Shown piece by piece: positions 24,901 through 32,141 of a stretch of 37,784 nucleotides of DNA. How positions within the stretch are numbered: position 1 is the stretch's first letter; each line of letters opens with the position of its first letter. The notes beneath the pieces are model-generated. The model ran no database searches, was not told where the DNA came from, and saw nothing but the letters and a program-made list of their open reading frames with translations. This DNA is from Anammoximicrobium sp964486845 (GTDB lineage Bacteria; Planctomycetota; Planctomycetia; Pirellulales; Pirellulaceae): NCBI GenBank assembly GCA_964486845.1, contig CAZAQY010000056.1:1-37784 (forward strand), written 5' to 3'. The translations under genes were made by a program, and so were the position numbers.

Positions 24901-25316
24901 ATCAACTGGTCCGCCCGGAGAAAGACCCGATCGACTACAGCCAAGTTCACTCGCTGGCGATCTACTACAACGGCCTGCCCGGCCGCAAGACCGTGGCCTG
25001 CGGCCTGGACGATGTCAAAGCCCTGCGCTCGCTGGACGAGCGGCAAGTCGTGGATCCGGTCGTCCAGGTGGGCGAACATCGCTTCGCGTGGTCCGGCACG
25101 CTCCGCGAAGGCCAGTACCTGATCGCGTGGCCCGGCGAGCCAATCCGCCGCTACGGCCCGCCGCTGACCGAGCCAGAATCCTCGGCGACGCCGGCCGAAA
25201 CGCTCACCCTGCCTGTCGGCCAGCACACGGTCCGTTTCAGCGCCGGAACCCCCTGGACCATGCCAGTCCGCGTGCGAGTCACGCTGCAGCCGCTGGAACG
25301 GTACGTCGTGCGATGA
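21954..25316 (+). CDS. Large secreted putative glycoside hydrolase with two carbohydrate-binding-like modules
   Basis: 1120 residues with a clear signal peptide (1-20, ending VPLVRGD). Apparent order: N-terminal beta region (about 22-190); a galactose-binding-like module (about 197-316: WSMRGKRLPAPLDLSG, AIRAWVHGDGNGQALKIQLHD, YYNSLPAGKAVTCYVDQIEAI); a TIM-barrel-like region (about 385-770); and a second copy of the binding module (about 906-1030: FRPPLDLSWHKGIGFWMRGDGQGGAFKLQLCD). The barrel contains IDMLYFDGSE (610-619); Asp616 is placed like the nucleophile of GH36-type alpha-galactosidases. A small insertion (about 530-575, LQIGDELIQYAE and CRRGHLGTRAAEH) interrupts the barrel. Activity on a polysaccharide outside the cytoplasm is likely; family and substrate are inference. 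Confidence 0.75.
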   Translation: MRFSCLLVCVMLFLPVPLVRGDVSLDLGTARLVIDERGRVTAVTLADGSSWPVDDRPVFSLETDQGIRVPQSVLLAEDLLKVRFQGGAVADFAVKTKPAAAGPSAAAATRGWTVFELRRLQSDEPPSGLRLFHLAVPPRAEVAGTLNACSTPDWSVAVMGAEPNVHALQESSGGSSADRPGCSHQFVQAADQVKAGSHSARFTATSDAKPGGWSMRGKRLPAPLDLSGCKAIRAWVHGDGNGQALKIQLHDGRGGYRDNYLTIDFQGWRQVTLTETAINTLRYEQTDAVNIYYNSLPAGKAVTCYVDQIEAIIDRDGTERVVLLEDFESPVSPFWGSPQTTLAVRTYARHGIQPARFGVFVCRPTELMETVREFELAAGLPSPAPGGQWNKISPWIHRSYFFLTQFRESQFDEALAIARRGGFHTILIDQGSWCRSTGHFEVNETNFPDGLGGLVRTVRRFKEAGFRVGFHFLAASIYPPDPYLTPVPDPRLVKGVTTKLAADVDPQADFIPTTAAPDAFPAEDGGYTGDGTVLQIGDELIQYAERSLQAPFGFKGCRRGHLGTRAAEHRSGDAVAHLVRSYGYHMFDMDTTLLDEVSTNFARVANACDIDMLYFDGSERLQGDHWYYNARLHKAYYDKLKNKDTLLQASSFSHYSWHILARSASADGHGDLKGYLDERSPWFVSFGRSGMPLDIGWYYGYDPNATADMFEYVLGATLGYDASMSFQVSVGAAQQHPFTGDILDMIRRYEQLRLSGRVDAAMKERLRIDPQLGGQKTPEEREKLLDLRREYRLTGEEGQEAFQRVVYSPWREIAAAAEAQAGWPISAGTGPARVGIQIHALPGPWLNPGPAYHAGGAVVLESFDDLAPYLREAAARTGVQLIESDQGGSTFPGVTQRLELQRDGAREGQSYAVYTASSTLAGENGWSAISKQFRPPLDLSWHKGIGFWMRGDGQGGAFKLQLCDTKGAMDYYITNNFTGWRYHQLVRPEKDPIDYSQVHSLAIYYNGLPGRKTVACGLDDVKALRSLDERQVVDPVVQVGEHRFAWSGTLREGQYLIAWPGEPIRRYGPPLTEPESSATPAETLTLPVGQHTVRFSAGTPWTMPVRVRVTLQPLERYVVR

Positions 25317-25349
25317 TTTAGTTTGGCCGGCTACGCGTTAGTGACAACG

Positions 25350-25455
25350 TTGAAAACACGAAAAGACACAAGAAACCGCGGCGGGAAATGGCCTGCCTTT
25401 TCGTGTCATGCGGTTCACCGCGGCAGTCGTCTTCTTGTGCATTTTTGTGTTCTCT
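25350..25455. repeat. Purine/pyrimidine inverted element
   Basis: AACACGAAAAGACACAAGAA (25352-25371) pairs imperfectly (17 of 20) with TTCTTGTGCATTTTTGTGTT (25431-25450), with a spacer of about 59 nt holding two CCGCGG sites. The A/G-rich arm comes first, like the G-rich arm of the heptamer arrays. Related phrases of the type CACGAAAAGACAC occur between genes in many environmental genomes. Confidence 0.6.
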
Positions 25456-25466
25456 GTGGCAAGTAG

Positions 25467-25731
25467 TCACGGCACCCGCAGGACTGGAAAGCCGCGCGGC
25501 AGGCGGTGCAGCAGAAATGGCTGGTCCAACGAAAGTGGAACGGCAACTCGACTCCCGTCAACGGCGGCATGGTCCTGCTGGCGCTGCTGTACGGCGACGA
25601 GGACTTGTACCGCACGTTGCAGTCTCCGCATCTGCGAGCAAGTGGTCCTGGCCAACGGCGGAGAGCGCATTTTCGTGAACGGACAACCGAGGTTCCGGAT
25701 CCGTCTCCAACGATCGCGAGCCGTCCCTTGA
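25467..25731 (+). pseudogene. ADP-ribosylglycohydrolase-like gene remnant
   Basis: Bases 25482-25622 read DWKAARQAVQQKWLVQRKWN then NSTPVNGGMVLLALLYGDEDLYRTLQ; the latter resembles the NGAxVxxxLLYGxGDFxKTI segment near the C-terminal end of planctomycete ADP-ribosylglycohydrolase-family proteins. The text then continues in another frame as CEQVVLANGGERIFVNGQPRFRIRLQ (about 25625-25720). The expected Asp-rich metal-binding segment after KTI is missing, there is a frame change, and a stop precedes the fragment at 25464. This is a truncated and frameshifted remnant rather than a gene. The rest of 25317-25931 holds the inverted element 25350-25455 and a promoter candidate. Confidence 0.5.
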
Positions 25732-25877
25732 TGGCCGGCCTCGCGCATTGGAAGATCTGGCAGAAACATGGGGGAAGAAAGATGAGAATTCAGTTTCTCC
25801 GTTTTCCGGCCCTCATTCTCCTGCCCCCCGCCGCTTCGGACATGTTGTTGGGGGATCTTCGTTTTCCCGGCAGGATG

Positions 25878-25886
25878 TGTTATGCT
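25878..25886 (+). promoter_or_regulatory. Extended -10 promoter candidate for the DUF6807 gene
   Basis: TGTTATGCT fits an extended -10 element, with no convincing -35. A leader of about 40 nt would result. The hexamer TATGCT is the same as at 18698 and 34965. Confidence 0.45.
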
Positions 25887-25931
25887 AATAGCCAGTCTGT
25901 AAACTCGTTTTTCTTTGCAGGAACCCAAACT

Positions 25932-26876
25932 ATGACGCGTACGACTTTTGGATTGGCGATGGGCCTGGTGGGATGTCTGGCGATGGCGGCGGAGGCGGCC
26001 ACGTTCGAGGTACAGCAGGAGCCGGACGGGGTGACCGTCAAGTTGGACGGCAAGCTGTTGACGCGATACGTCATCAAGTCCGGCAACAAGCCGATTTTGT
26101 GGCCGATCATCGGGCCGTACGGGGATGCGGTGACTCGCCAGTACCCGATGGGCGAGGCACTGCCCGACGAACGATCGGACCATCCCCATCAACGCTCGTT
26201 CTGGTTCACTCACGGCGACGTGAACGGCGCCAACTTCTGGATGGAAGGCGAGAAAGCCGCGCAGATCGTTCACAAGGAGTACTTGAAAGTCGCCGGCGGC
26301 GAGACGGCGGTCATTGCGACGCGGAACGAATGGATTGCAGTGGACGGCAAGAAGGTGTGTGAAGACGTGCGGACGATGACCTTCGGCACCTGGGGCGAGA
26401 GCGTCTGGATCGACTTCGACAGCACGGTAACGGCACCGGACGGCCCGGTGAAGTTTGTCGACACGAAGGAGGGCAGCTTCGGCGTGCGCGTGGCCGGCAC
26501 CATGAGCGTCGATACGAAGAAGGGCGGCCAGATCGTCAACAGCGATGGCCTGAAGGACAAGGAGGCGTGGGGCAAGCAGGCTCCCTGGGTCGACTACCAC
26601 GGACCGGTTAACGAGAAAATCGTGGGAATCGCGATCCTGAATCATCCTACCAGCTTCCGCTTCCCCACCTACTGGCACGTGCGGACATACGGTTTGTTCA
26701 CCGCGAATCCCTTCGGAGTCAGCGACTTCACGGGCGGCAAGGGCAATGGCGACCACACGCTGCAGGCCGGCGAATCGTTCACGCTCCGATACCGCGTGCT
26801 GATTCACAAGGGCGACGAAAAGGTAGGTAAGGTCGCGGAAGCATACGAGGCGTACGCCAAGACGGCCAAGCCGTGA
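25932..26876 (+). CDS. Secreted DUF6807 (PmoA-like) family protein
   Basis: 314 residues from the ATG at 25932 (AGGAA nine bases upstream; the frame is open from 25506 through the ADP-ribosylglycohydrolase remnant). A signal peptide covers about 1-22 (LAMGLVGCLAMAAEAA). The rest is a single domain of the DUF6807/PmoA family: KPILWPIIGPYG, then DHPHQRSFWFTHGDVNGANFW (His-rich), VGIAILNHPTSFRFPTYWHVRTYGLFTANPFG and a C-terminal FTLRYRVLIHKG. The family is common in planctomycetes, usually beside oxidoreductases of the Gfo/Idh/MocA kind, and its function is unknown; the PmoA name comes from a Pfam title and does not imply methane oxidation. Heptamer array B begins right at its stop. Confidence 0.9.
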   Translation: MTRTTFGLAMGLVGCLAMAAEAATFEVQQEPDGVTVKLDGKLLTRYVIKSGNKPILWPIIGPYGDAVTRQYPMGEALPDERSDHPHQRSFWFTHGDVNGANFWMEGEKAAQIVHKEYLKVAGGETAVIATRNEWIAVDGKKVCEDVRTMTFGTWGESVWIDFDSTVTAPDGPVKFVDTKEGSFGVRVAGTMSVDTKKGGQIVNSDGLKDKEAWGKQAPWVDYHGPVNEKIVGIAILNHPTSFRFPTYWHVRTYGLFTANPFGVSDFTGGKGNGDHTLQAGESFTLRYRVLIHKGDEKVGKVAEAYEAYAKTAKP

Positions 26877-27082
26877 GGCGGGGCGCGGGATGCGGGATAC
26901 GAGATACGGGATGCGGGATGTGGGATAAGGCACTTTGGAACGCTGCACCATCCGCAAACGATCGCGCCGCAACGATGCTGGCGTTGTCGCCTTGGCGAAC
27001 CGCAAGCCCCAGACCCAAGTCCCGCAACCCGCATCCCGCATCCCGCAACCCGCAACCCGTACCTCGTAACCCGTAACCCGCA
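26877..27082. repeat. Inverted heptamer array B
   Basis: The left arm (26877-26927) has units CGGGATG, CGGGATA, CGAGATA, TGGGATA; the right arm (27021-27082) has CCGCAAC, CCGCATC, CCGTAAC, TCGTAAC. A spacer of about 93 nt lies between. It starts directly after the DUF6807 stop and ends 14 bases before the FtsH start, filling the gap between co-directional genes. Confidence 0.85.
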
Positions 27083-27096
27083 GAGGATCATTCACT

Positions 27097-29082
27097 TTGT
27101 CGTCCGAAAGCCCACGCAACAAACAGGATCCACGGTCGCCCGGCGGCCGGGCCCCGGTGCGCCGGGGCGGCCCCAACCTCTGGTTCGTCGTCGCGATGAT
27201 CCTGGTGTTGGCCGCCGTGCTGGTGATGATGCAGAGTCCGCAGCGGTCCACGATCAGCTATGACTTGTTCATGGCGCAGGTGGAGAAGACCGAGCCCTGC
27301 AACATCGCCTCCGTGGAACTTGGCGATATCGACGCGACCGGAGTGTTCAAGCAGCCGCCGGACGCGCCGCCGAGTGTCGGGACCGACGGCGGCACGGCGC
27401 AGGCCAAAGACAGTTCCGGCAAACCCGAGAAGCTGCGCAAGCACTTCCGCGTCACGCTGCCGCGGTCAGACCAGGCCCGCAGCGAGTTGTTGAGCAAGTT
27501 GCTGGCCCGCGGCGTGCAGGTCTCCAACCAGGCGTCCGGCGACACGGTGATGATGACGCTCACGCTGATCACCATCGCGCTGACCGTGGGCTTGTTCGTC
27601 TTCTTCTGGGTGTCCTTCCGCAGGTCGCGGGACCAGTTCATGGGCGGGGGTTTCTTGTCGGGGTTTAGCAAGAGTACGGCGCGGCGTTACGAGCCGTCGG
27701 ACCAGACGATCACGTTCGACGACGTGGCCGGTCTGGAGGGCGTCAAGGCGGATCTGCAGGAGATCGTCGAGTACCTGAAGAGCCCGGAGAAGTTCCAGCG
27801 ACTGGGCGGGCGCGTGCCCAAGGGCGTGCTTCTGAACGGGTCGCCGGGCACGGGCAAGACGCTGTTGGCCCGCGCGGTGGCGGGGGAAGCCGGCGTGCCG
27901 TTTTACTCGGTGAGCGCCAGCGAGTTCATTCAGATGTTCGTGGGCGTCGGCGCCAGCCGCGTGCGCGACTTGTTCAAGAACGCCAAGGACAATGCGCCGG
28001 CCATCATTTTCATCGACGAAATCGATGCCGTCGGGCGCCAGCGCGGGGCCGGGCTGGGCGGCGGCCACGACGAGCGCGAACAGACGCTGAACCAGATCCT
28101 CAGCGAGATGGACGGCTTTGCGCAGACGGACTCGGTGATCGTCGTGGCTGCGACGAACCGGCCCGACGTGCTGGATCCGGCGCTGCTGCGGCCCGGCCGT
28201 TTCGACCGGCACATCACCGTGAATCGGCCGACGCACAAGGGGCGGATGGAGATCTTCAAGGTCCACGTGCGGGACGTGCCGTTGGCGGACGACGTGGACC
28301 TGCGCCGCTTGGCCTCCGGCACGGTCGGGCTGACCGGGGCGGACATCCGCAACATCGTCAACGAAGCCGCCCTGTGGGCCGCGCGGAACGACAAGAAGAA
28401 GGTCGACATGGAGGACTTCGACTACGCCCGCGACAAAGTGCTGATGGGCGCCAAACGCGAGGAGGTGCTGCTGGAGGAGGAGAAACGCAAGACCGCCTAT
28501 CACGAAGCCGGGCACACGATCATGGCCTGGCTGTTGCCGGGCGCGGACCCGGTACACAAAGTGACCATCATTCCACGCGGCCGCTCGCTGGGTGCCACCC
28601 AGATGATGCCCTCCGAGGACCGGCTGAGCATGGCGGAACGTCAGCTGCGCGATCATCTGGTCGTCCTCCTCGGCGGCCGGGCCGCCGAACTGCTCGTGTA
28701 CAACGAAACGACCGTCGGGGCCGAGAATGACTTGGAGCGGGCCACGGTGCTGGGGCGGCGGATGGTTACGCATTGGGGCATGAGCGAACGTCTGGGCCCC
28801 GTCAGCTACAAGCTGTCCGACGAAGACCCGTTCCTGGGCCGCGAAATCCATCAGCAGCGCCAATTCAGCGAGCACACGATGGAGTTGATCGACGAGGAAG
28901 TCGCCAAGATCCTGCACGGAGCCGCCGACCAGGCCTACAACCTGTTGAAGGACCGCCGCCGGGACCTGGAGAAACTGGCGGCGGCGCTGTTGGAGCAAGA
29001 GGAACTCGGAGACGCCGAAATCACCGCGCTGATCGGCCCCTCCGTCCACGCCGGCAAAGAACACAAGGACACGGTGAGGTGA
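27097..29082 (+). CDS. ftsH: ATP-dependent zinc metalloprotease FtsH
   Basis: 661 residues. It starts with TTG at 27097 (AGAGGA nine bases before). Order: TM1 (about 28-45), extracytoplasmic FtsH-ext domain (about 50-148), TM2 (151-173), AAA+ module and M41 peptidase. Walker A GSPGTGKT is at 248-255, Walker B IIFIDEID follows, and the second region of homology reads ATNRPDVLDPALLRPGRFDR. The zinc motif HEAGH is at 469-473. FtsH is a membrane-bound hexamer that unfolds and degrades misfolded membrane proteins and regulators; in many bacteria it sets LpxC levels, and lpxC is 5 kb away here. The extracytoplasmic domain carries a disordered insertion (about 88-112). Its last codons run into heptamer array C. 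Confidence 0.97.
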   Translation: MSSESPRNKQDPRSPGGRAPVRRGGPNLWFVVAMILVLAAVLVMMQSPQRSTISYDLFMAQVEKTEPCNIASVELGDIDATGVFKQPPDAPPSVGTDGGTAQAKDSSGKPEKLRKHFRVTLPRSDQARSELLSKLLARGVQVSNQASGDTVMMTLTLITIALTVGLFVFFWVSFRRSRDQFMGGGFLSGFSKSTARRYEPSDQTITFDDVAGLEGVKADLQEIVEYLKSPEKFQRLGGRVPKGVLLNGSPGTGKTLLARAVAGEAGVPFYSVSASEFIQMFVGVGASRVRDLFKNAKDNAPAIIFIDEIDAVGRQRGAGLGGGHDEREQTLNQILSEMDGFAQTDSVIVVAATNRPDVLDPALLRPGRFDRHITVNRPTHKGRMEIFKVHVRDVPLADDVDLRRLASGTVGLTGADIRNIVNEAALWAARNDKKKVDMEDFDYARDKVLMGAKREEVLLEEEKRKTAYHEAGHTIMAWLLPGADPVHKVTIIPRGRSLGATQMMPSEDRLSMAERQLRDHLVVLLGGRAAELLVYNETTVGAENDLERATVLGRRMVTHWGMSERLGPVSYKLSDEDPFLGREIHQQRQFSEHTMELIDEEVAKILHGAADQAYNLLKDRRRDLEKLAAALLEQEELGDAEITALIGPSVHAGKEHKDTVR

Positions 29083-29188
29083 TCGGTGACCGGTGACCGG
29101 TGACCGGTGGTGAGTGATGGCCGATCGCCGCCTGCCCATTACCGATTACCGATTACCGATCACCGATTACCGATCACCGATCACCGAC
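29072..29188. repeat. Inverted heptamer array C
   Basis: The left arm (29072-29120) has units CGGTGAG, then CGGTGAC three times, CGGTGGT, GAGTGAT; the right arm (29138-29188) has ACCGATT and ACCGATC in seven units. The spacer is about 17 nt. The left arm includes the FtsH stop (29080-29082), and the right arm ends 8 bases before the next start, so any ribosome site of that gene is displaced by repeat. Confidence 0.85.
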
Positions 29189-29196
29189 GCCCACAC

Positions 29197-30969
29197 ATGT
29201 CCGACCTCATCGCTCAAGGCCCTGCGCCGGAACATCGCTGGCGGCGGAAACTCACGGCCGGCCAAGGCTACGTCTTGGGGCGGGAAGCCGGCTCCTGGTC
29301 GGCGCCGTGGGACAAGCGCATTTCCCGCCAGCATGCGGAAATCTGCTGGCGCGACGAACGCTTGGAGGTCCGCCGCTTGCCGACGGCACGCAATCCGATC
29401 TTCGTGCGGGGCGGCGAGCGGGACCGCTTCGCGATCGAGTCGGGCGAGCACTTCGTGATCGGCGAGACGACGTTCACGCTGGCGGCCGAGGGCATCCAGA
29501 TCTCGTTGGAACTCCCGCAACCGGCCGCGGAGCAGACGTTCAGCGCCGATCAACTGAAACAGCTCCGCTTCCGCAACGCCGATCAGCGGATCGACGTGCT
29601 GAGCCGCATTCCGGAGATCATTTCCGGGGCCGCCAGCGACGAAGAACTGTGGGTGCGGCTGACCAACGTCTTGCTGTGCGGGGTTCCCAGCGGCATCGCG
29701 GCCGCGCTGGTGGCAGTCGAGGGCGAGGGCCACACGTCCACCGTGCGGGTCCTGTACTGGGACCGCAGGGAGCCGTTGGGACGCCCGTTCCAACCCAGCG
29801 CCAAGCTGATTCGGCAAGCCATGCGGACGGGGCAGAGCGTCATTCACGTCTGGGACGACGCGGACCGCTGGACCGCTGCCGGCGGCATGTCCGATGGCGA
29901 CTGGGCGTTCTGCAGTCCCGTGCCGGGCCACGCTTGTCGCGGCTGGGCGATCTACGTGGCCGGCCGCTGGTCCACCGAGCCGTCCGGGCCGGCGGGCCTG
30001 GCGGTGGCCTCGTTGCAGGAAGACCTCAAGTTTACCGAACTGGTCGCGACGACGTTGAGCAGCCTGCGCGAGGTTCGCCTGCTGGAACGAAAGCAAGCGG
30101 GCCTGCGGCCGTTCTTTTCGCCGCTGGTCTTGGAGGCGCTGGCCGAGCGCGATCCGGACGAGGTGCTGGCGCCGCGCGAAGTGCAGGTTTCCGTGCTGTT
30201 CTGCGACCTGCGGGGGTTTGCGCGGCGATCCGAGCAGGCGGGCGACGACTTGCACGGATTGCTGCGCCGGGTGAGCGACGCGTTGGGCGTGACGACAAGT
30301 CACATCCTGCAGAACGGCGGCGTGGTGGGGGATTTCCACGGCGATGCGGCCATGGGCTTCTGGGGCTGGCCCTTCGACCAGCCGGACGCCGTGACCCGCG
30401 CCTGCCGCGCGGCGTTGGGCATCCGCGCGGAATTCGCCGCCTCGTCGCGCCAGTCGGACCATCCGTTGGCGGACTTCCGCATGGGCATCGGACTGGCCAC
30501 CGGCCGCGCCGTGGCCGGCAAGATCGGGACGGTGGATCAAGTGAAAGTGACGGTCTTTGGACCCGTCGTCAATCTGGCGGCGCGGCTGGAGGGCATGACC
30601 AAGCTGCTGCGTGCGCCCATCCTGCTGGACGCGGCAACCGCTGCGGCCGTGCGAGGGCTGCTGCCGCCGGACCAGGCCCGCGTCCGGCGCGTCGCCGTCG
30701 TCAAGCCTTACGGCTGCGATACGCCGCTGGAGGTCAGCGAGTTGCTGCCGCCGCAAGCCGAGCAGCCGGAGCTGACCGGCCAGGACATCGCCAGGTACGA
30801 GGCCGCGTTGGAATCGTTGCTGGCCGGCGACTGGCAGCGGGCCTTCCAACTCCTGCACCAGGTCACGGCTGAAGACCGCGTCAAAGATTTTCTGACGGTT
30901 TTCATCGCCCAGCACAACCGCACGCCTCCCGAGGGCTGGGACGGCGTGATTCCGCTGGCCTCGAAGTGA
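29197..30969 (+). CDS. FHA - GAF-like - class III adenylate/guanylate cyclase
   Basis: 590 residues from the ATG at 29197; the longer frame from 29107 runs through array C and is rejected. Residues about 1-105 form an FHA domain (YVLGRE 26-30, ISRQHAEI 42-49), which binds phosphothreonine. Residues about 125-290 look like a degenerate GAF sensor. Residues about 328-480 form a class III nucleotidyl cyclase: metal-binding Asp337 (LFCDLRGF) and Asp383 (DFHGDAAMGFWG), and Asn459/Arg463 in VNLAARLE. Active-site residues for metal and transition state are present, so cAMP or cGMP synthesis is likely. The C-terminal 100 residues are helical. Cytosolic. Its link to FtsH is position only. Confidence 0.9.
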   Translation: MSDLIAQGPAPEHRWRRKLTAGQGYVLGREAGSWSAPWDKRISRQHAEICWRDERLEVRRLPTARNPIFVRGGERDRFAIESGEHFVIGETTFTLAAEGIQISLELPQPAAEQTFSADQLKQLRFRNADQRIDVLSRIPEIISGAASDEELWVRLTNVLLCGVPSGIAAALVAVEGEGHTSTVRVLYWDRREPLGRPFQPSAKLIRQAMRTGQSVIHVWDDADRWTAAGGMSDGDWAFCSPVPGHACRGWAIYVAGRWSTEPSGPAGLAVASLQEDLKFTELVATTLSSLREVRLLERKQAGLRPFFSPLVLEALAERDPDEVLAPREVQVSVLFCDLRGFARRSEQAGDDLHGLLRRVSDALGVTTSHILQNGGVVGDFHGDAAMGFWGWPFDQPDAVTRACRAALGIRAEFAASSRQSDHPLADFRMGIGLATGRAVAGKIGTVDQVKVTVFGPVVNLAARLEGMTKLLRAPILLDAATAAAVRGLLPPDQARVRRVAVVKPYGCDTPLEVSELLPPQAEQPELTGQDIARYEAALESLLAGDWQRAFQLLHQVTAEDRVKDFLTVFIAQHNRTPPEGWDGVIPLASK

Positions 30970-31026
30970 GGTTCACCGCGGGTCGGATCCAACGACTTTC
31001 GGGCAGATCCATTTCCGGCGTTGGTT

Positions 31027-32112
31027 TTATCCCGCCTTGCGGATCGGCTGATCCGTCCGTTGCGGGGCGAGGTCCCAGTGGGGGCCTTGCGGCGCCGTGC
31101 GGCGGAGCGTCGGATGTTGCTCGTGAATCTGCGCCAGAATGCGTTCCGCGACGGCCAGCGCGTCGCGTCCGTGCTGGCCGGTGACCTGCGGCTGTTGGCC
31201 GGTGCGGATGCTGATCACGAAATCGTGCTGTTCGTCCAGAATCGCGTTCCGCTTTTCCAGCGTCAGGTCTTCTACCAGGAGCAGGTCGGTAAACAGCCGC
31301 TCCTGTAGTTGCCGCCGTTCGTCCGGCGACAGTTGTTGGACGTCGATCTCCCGCCGCCGCATCTGCTCGCTGGGGCGGATGATCCTGGCCGTGCCCGCGG
31401 CCAAGTCGATGCCGGCATACCCCTGAGGGCCGTACACCTGCATCTTGCGTTGCAGCTGATAGCTGGTCCGCGAGGCGTTGAGCACGGCCCGGCAGCCGTT
31501 GGCAAACCGCAGGTGGGCGTGGGCCATGTCCTCGTGAGGCCCCAGCACGGCGGTCCCCACGGCGTCCACGTCCACCACCTCGCTGGCCGCCAGCGTCAGC
31601 GCCAGGTCGATATCGTGAATCATCAGGTCCAGCACGACGCCGACGTCCACGGAGCGGCCCGTATAGCCGCTGGTTCGCACGGCCTCGATGTAGCCCGGCT
31701 TGTGAACGTGGCTGGCGGCGGTAAAGGCGGGATTGAAGCGTTCCACATGGCCGACCTGCAGGACGAGATTCCTGGAACGTGCGGCGCGAATCAAGGCGTC
31801 GGCCTCGGACACGCTGGCCGTCATCGGCTTTTCGACCAGCAAGTGCACGCCGGCCTCGGCCAGTTCCATGCCGATCCAATAGTGATCGCGCGTGGGCGCG
31901 GCGATGACGGCGGCATCGACGCGGCCCAGCAAGGCGCGGTGATCTTCCCACGTTGCGACCTGGAATTCATCCGCGACCCGCCGCCGGGCCTGCGGGGAGG
32001 GATCGGTGACGCCGGCCAGTTCCACGTCGTCGATGGTCCTGAGCAGGCGCGTGTGGATCGTTCCCAGGTGGCCCGCCCCGACGACTCCCAACCGCAGCTT
32101 GCGATGGCTCAT
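31027..32112 (-). CDS. Gfo/Idh/MocA oxidoreductase in the lipid A operon, GnnA-like
   Basis: 361 residues from the ATG at 32112 (GGGAGGAG five bases upstream; the longer frame to 32580 is antisense shadow through lpxA). Unlike the two exported family members in this window it has no signal: it is cytosolic. Rossmann motif GVVGAGHLG (9-17), EKP at 94-96, and the active-site helix DLMIHDIDLAL. It lies 29 bases downstream of lpxA on the same strand. In Acidithiobacillus and Leptospira, GnnA, a Gfo/Idh/MocA enzyme, oxidises UDP-GlcNAc at C3 next to lpxA, giving the 3-amino sugar of lipid A. Position and family make that role plausible here, but no GnnB transaminase gene is adjacent. Confidence 0.85.
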   Translation of the reverse strand: MSHRKLRLGVVGAGHLGTIHTRLLRTIDDVELAGVTDPSPQARRRVADEFQVATWEDHRALLGRVDAAVIAAPTRDHYWIGMELAEAGVHLLVEKPMTASVSEADALIRAARSRNLVLQVGHVERFNPAFTAASHVHKPGYIEAVRTSGYTGRSVDVGVVLDLMIHDIDLALTLAASEVVDVDAVGTAVLGPHEDMAHAHLRFANGCRAVLNASRTSYQLQRKMQVYGPQGYAGIDLAAGTARIIRPSEQMRRREIDVQQLSPDERRQLQERLFTDLLLVEDLTLEKRNAILDEQHDFVISIRTGQQPQVTGQHGRDALAVAERILAQIHEQHPTLRRTAPQGPHWDLAPQRTDQPIRKAG

Positions 32113-32141
32113 GACTGCTCCTCCCTCTCTCGGCGTTCGCC

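Noticed and set aside
25506..25931. Fusion of the DUF6807 protein to an upstream 142-residue part
   Set aside because: The upstream part is a gene relic and non-coding sequence; the ATG at 25932 gives a clean signal peptide.
26877..29188. Heptamer arrays as CRISPR arrays
   Set aside because: Units are 7 nt without unique spacers of constant length, and the two arms are inverted.
30989..31030. Terminator CCAACG/CGTTGG followed by TTTTAT between two convergent genes
   Set aside because: Only six base pairs with a 24-nt loop, and the T run overlaps the stop codon of the minus-strand gene.
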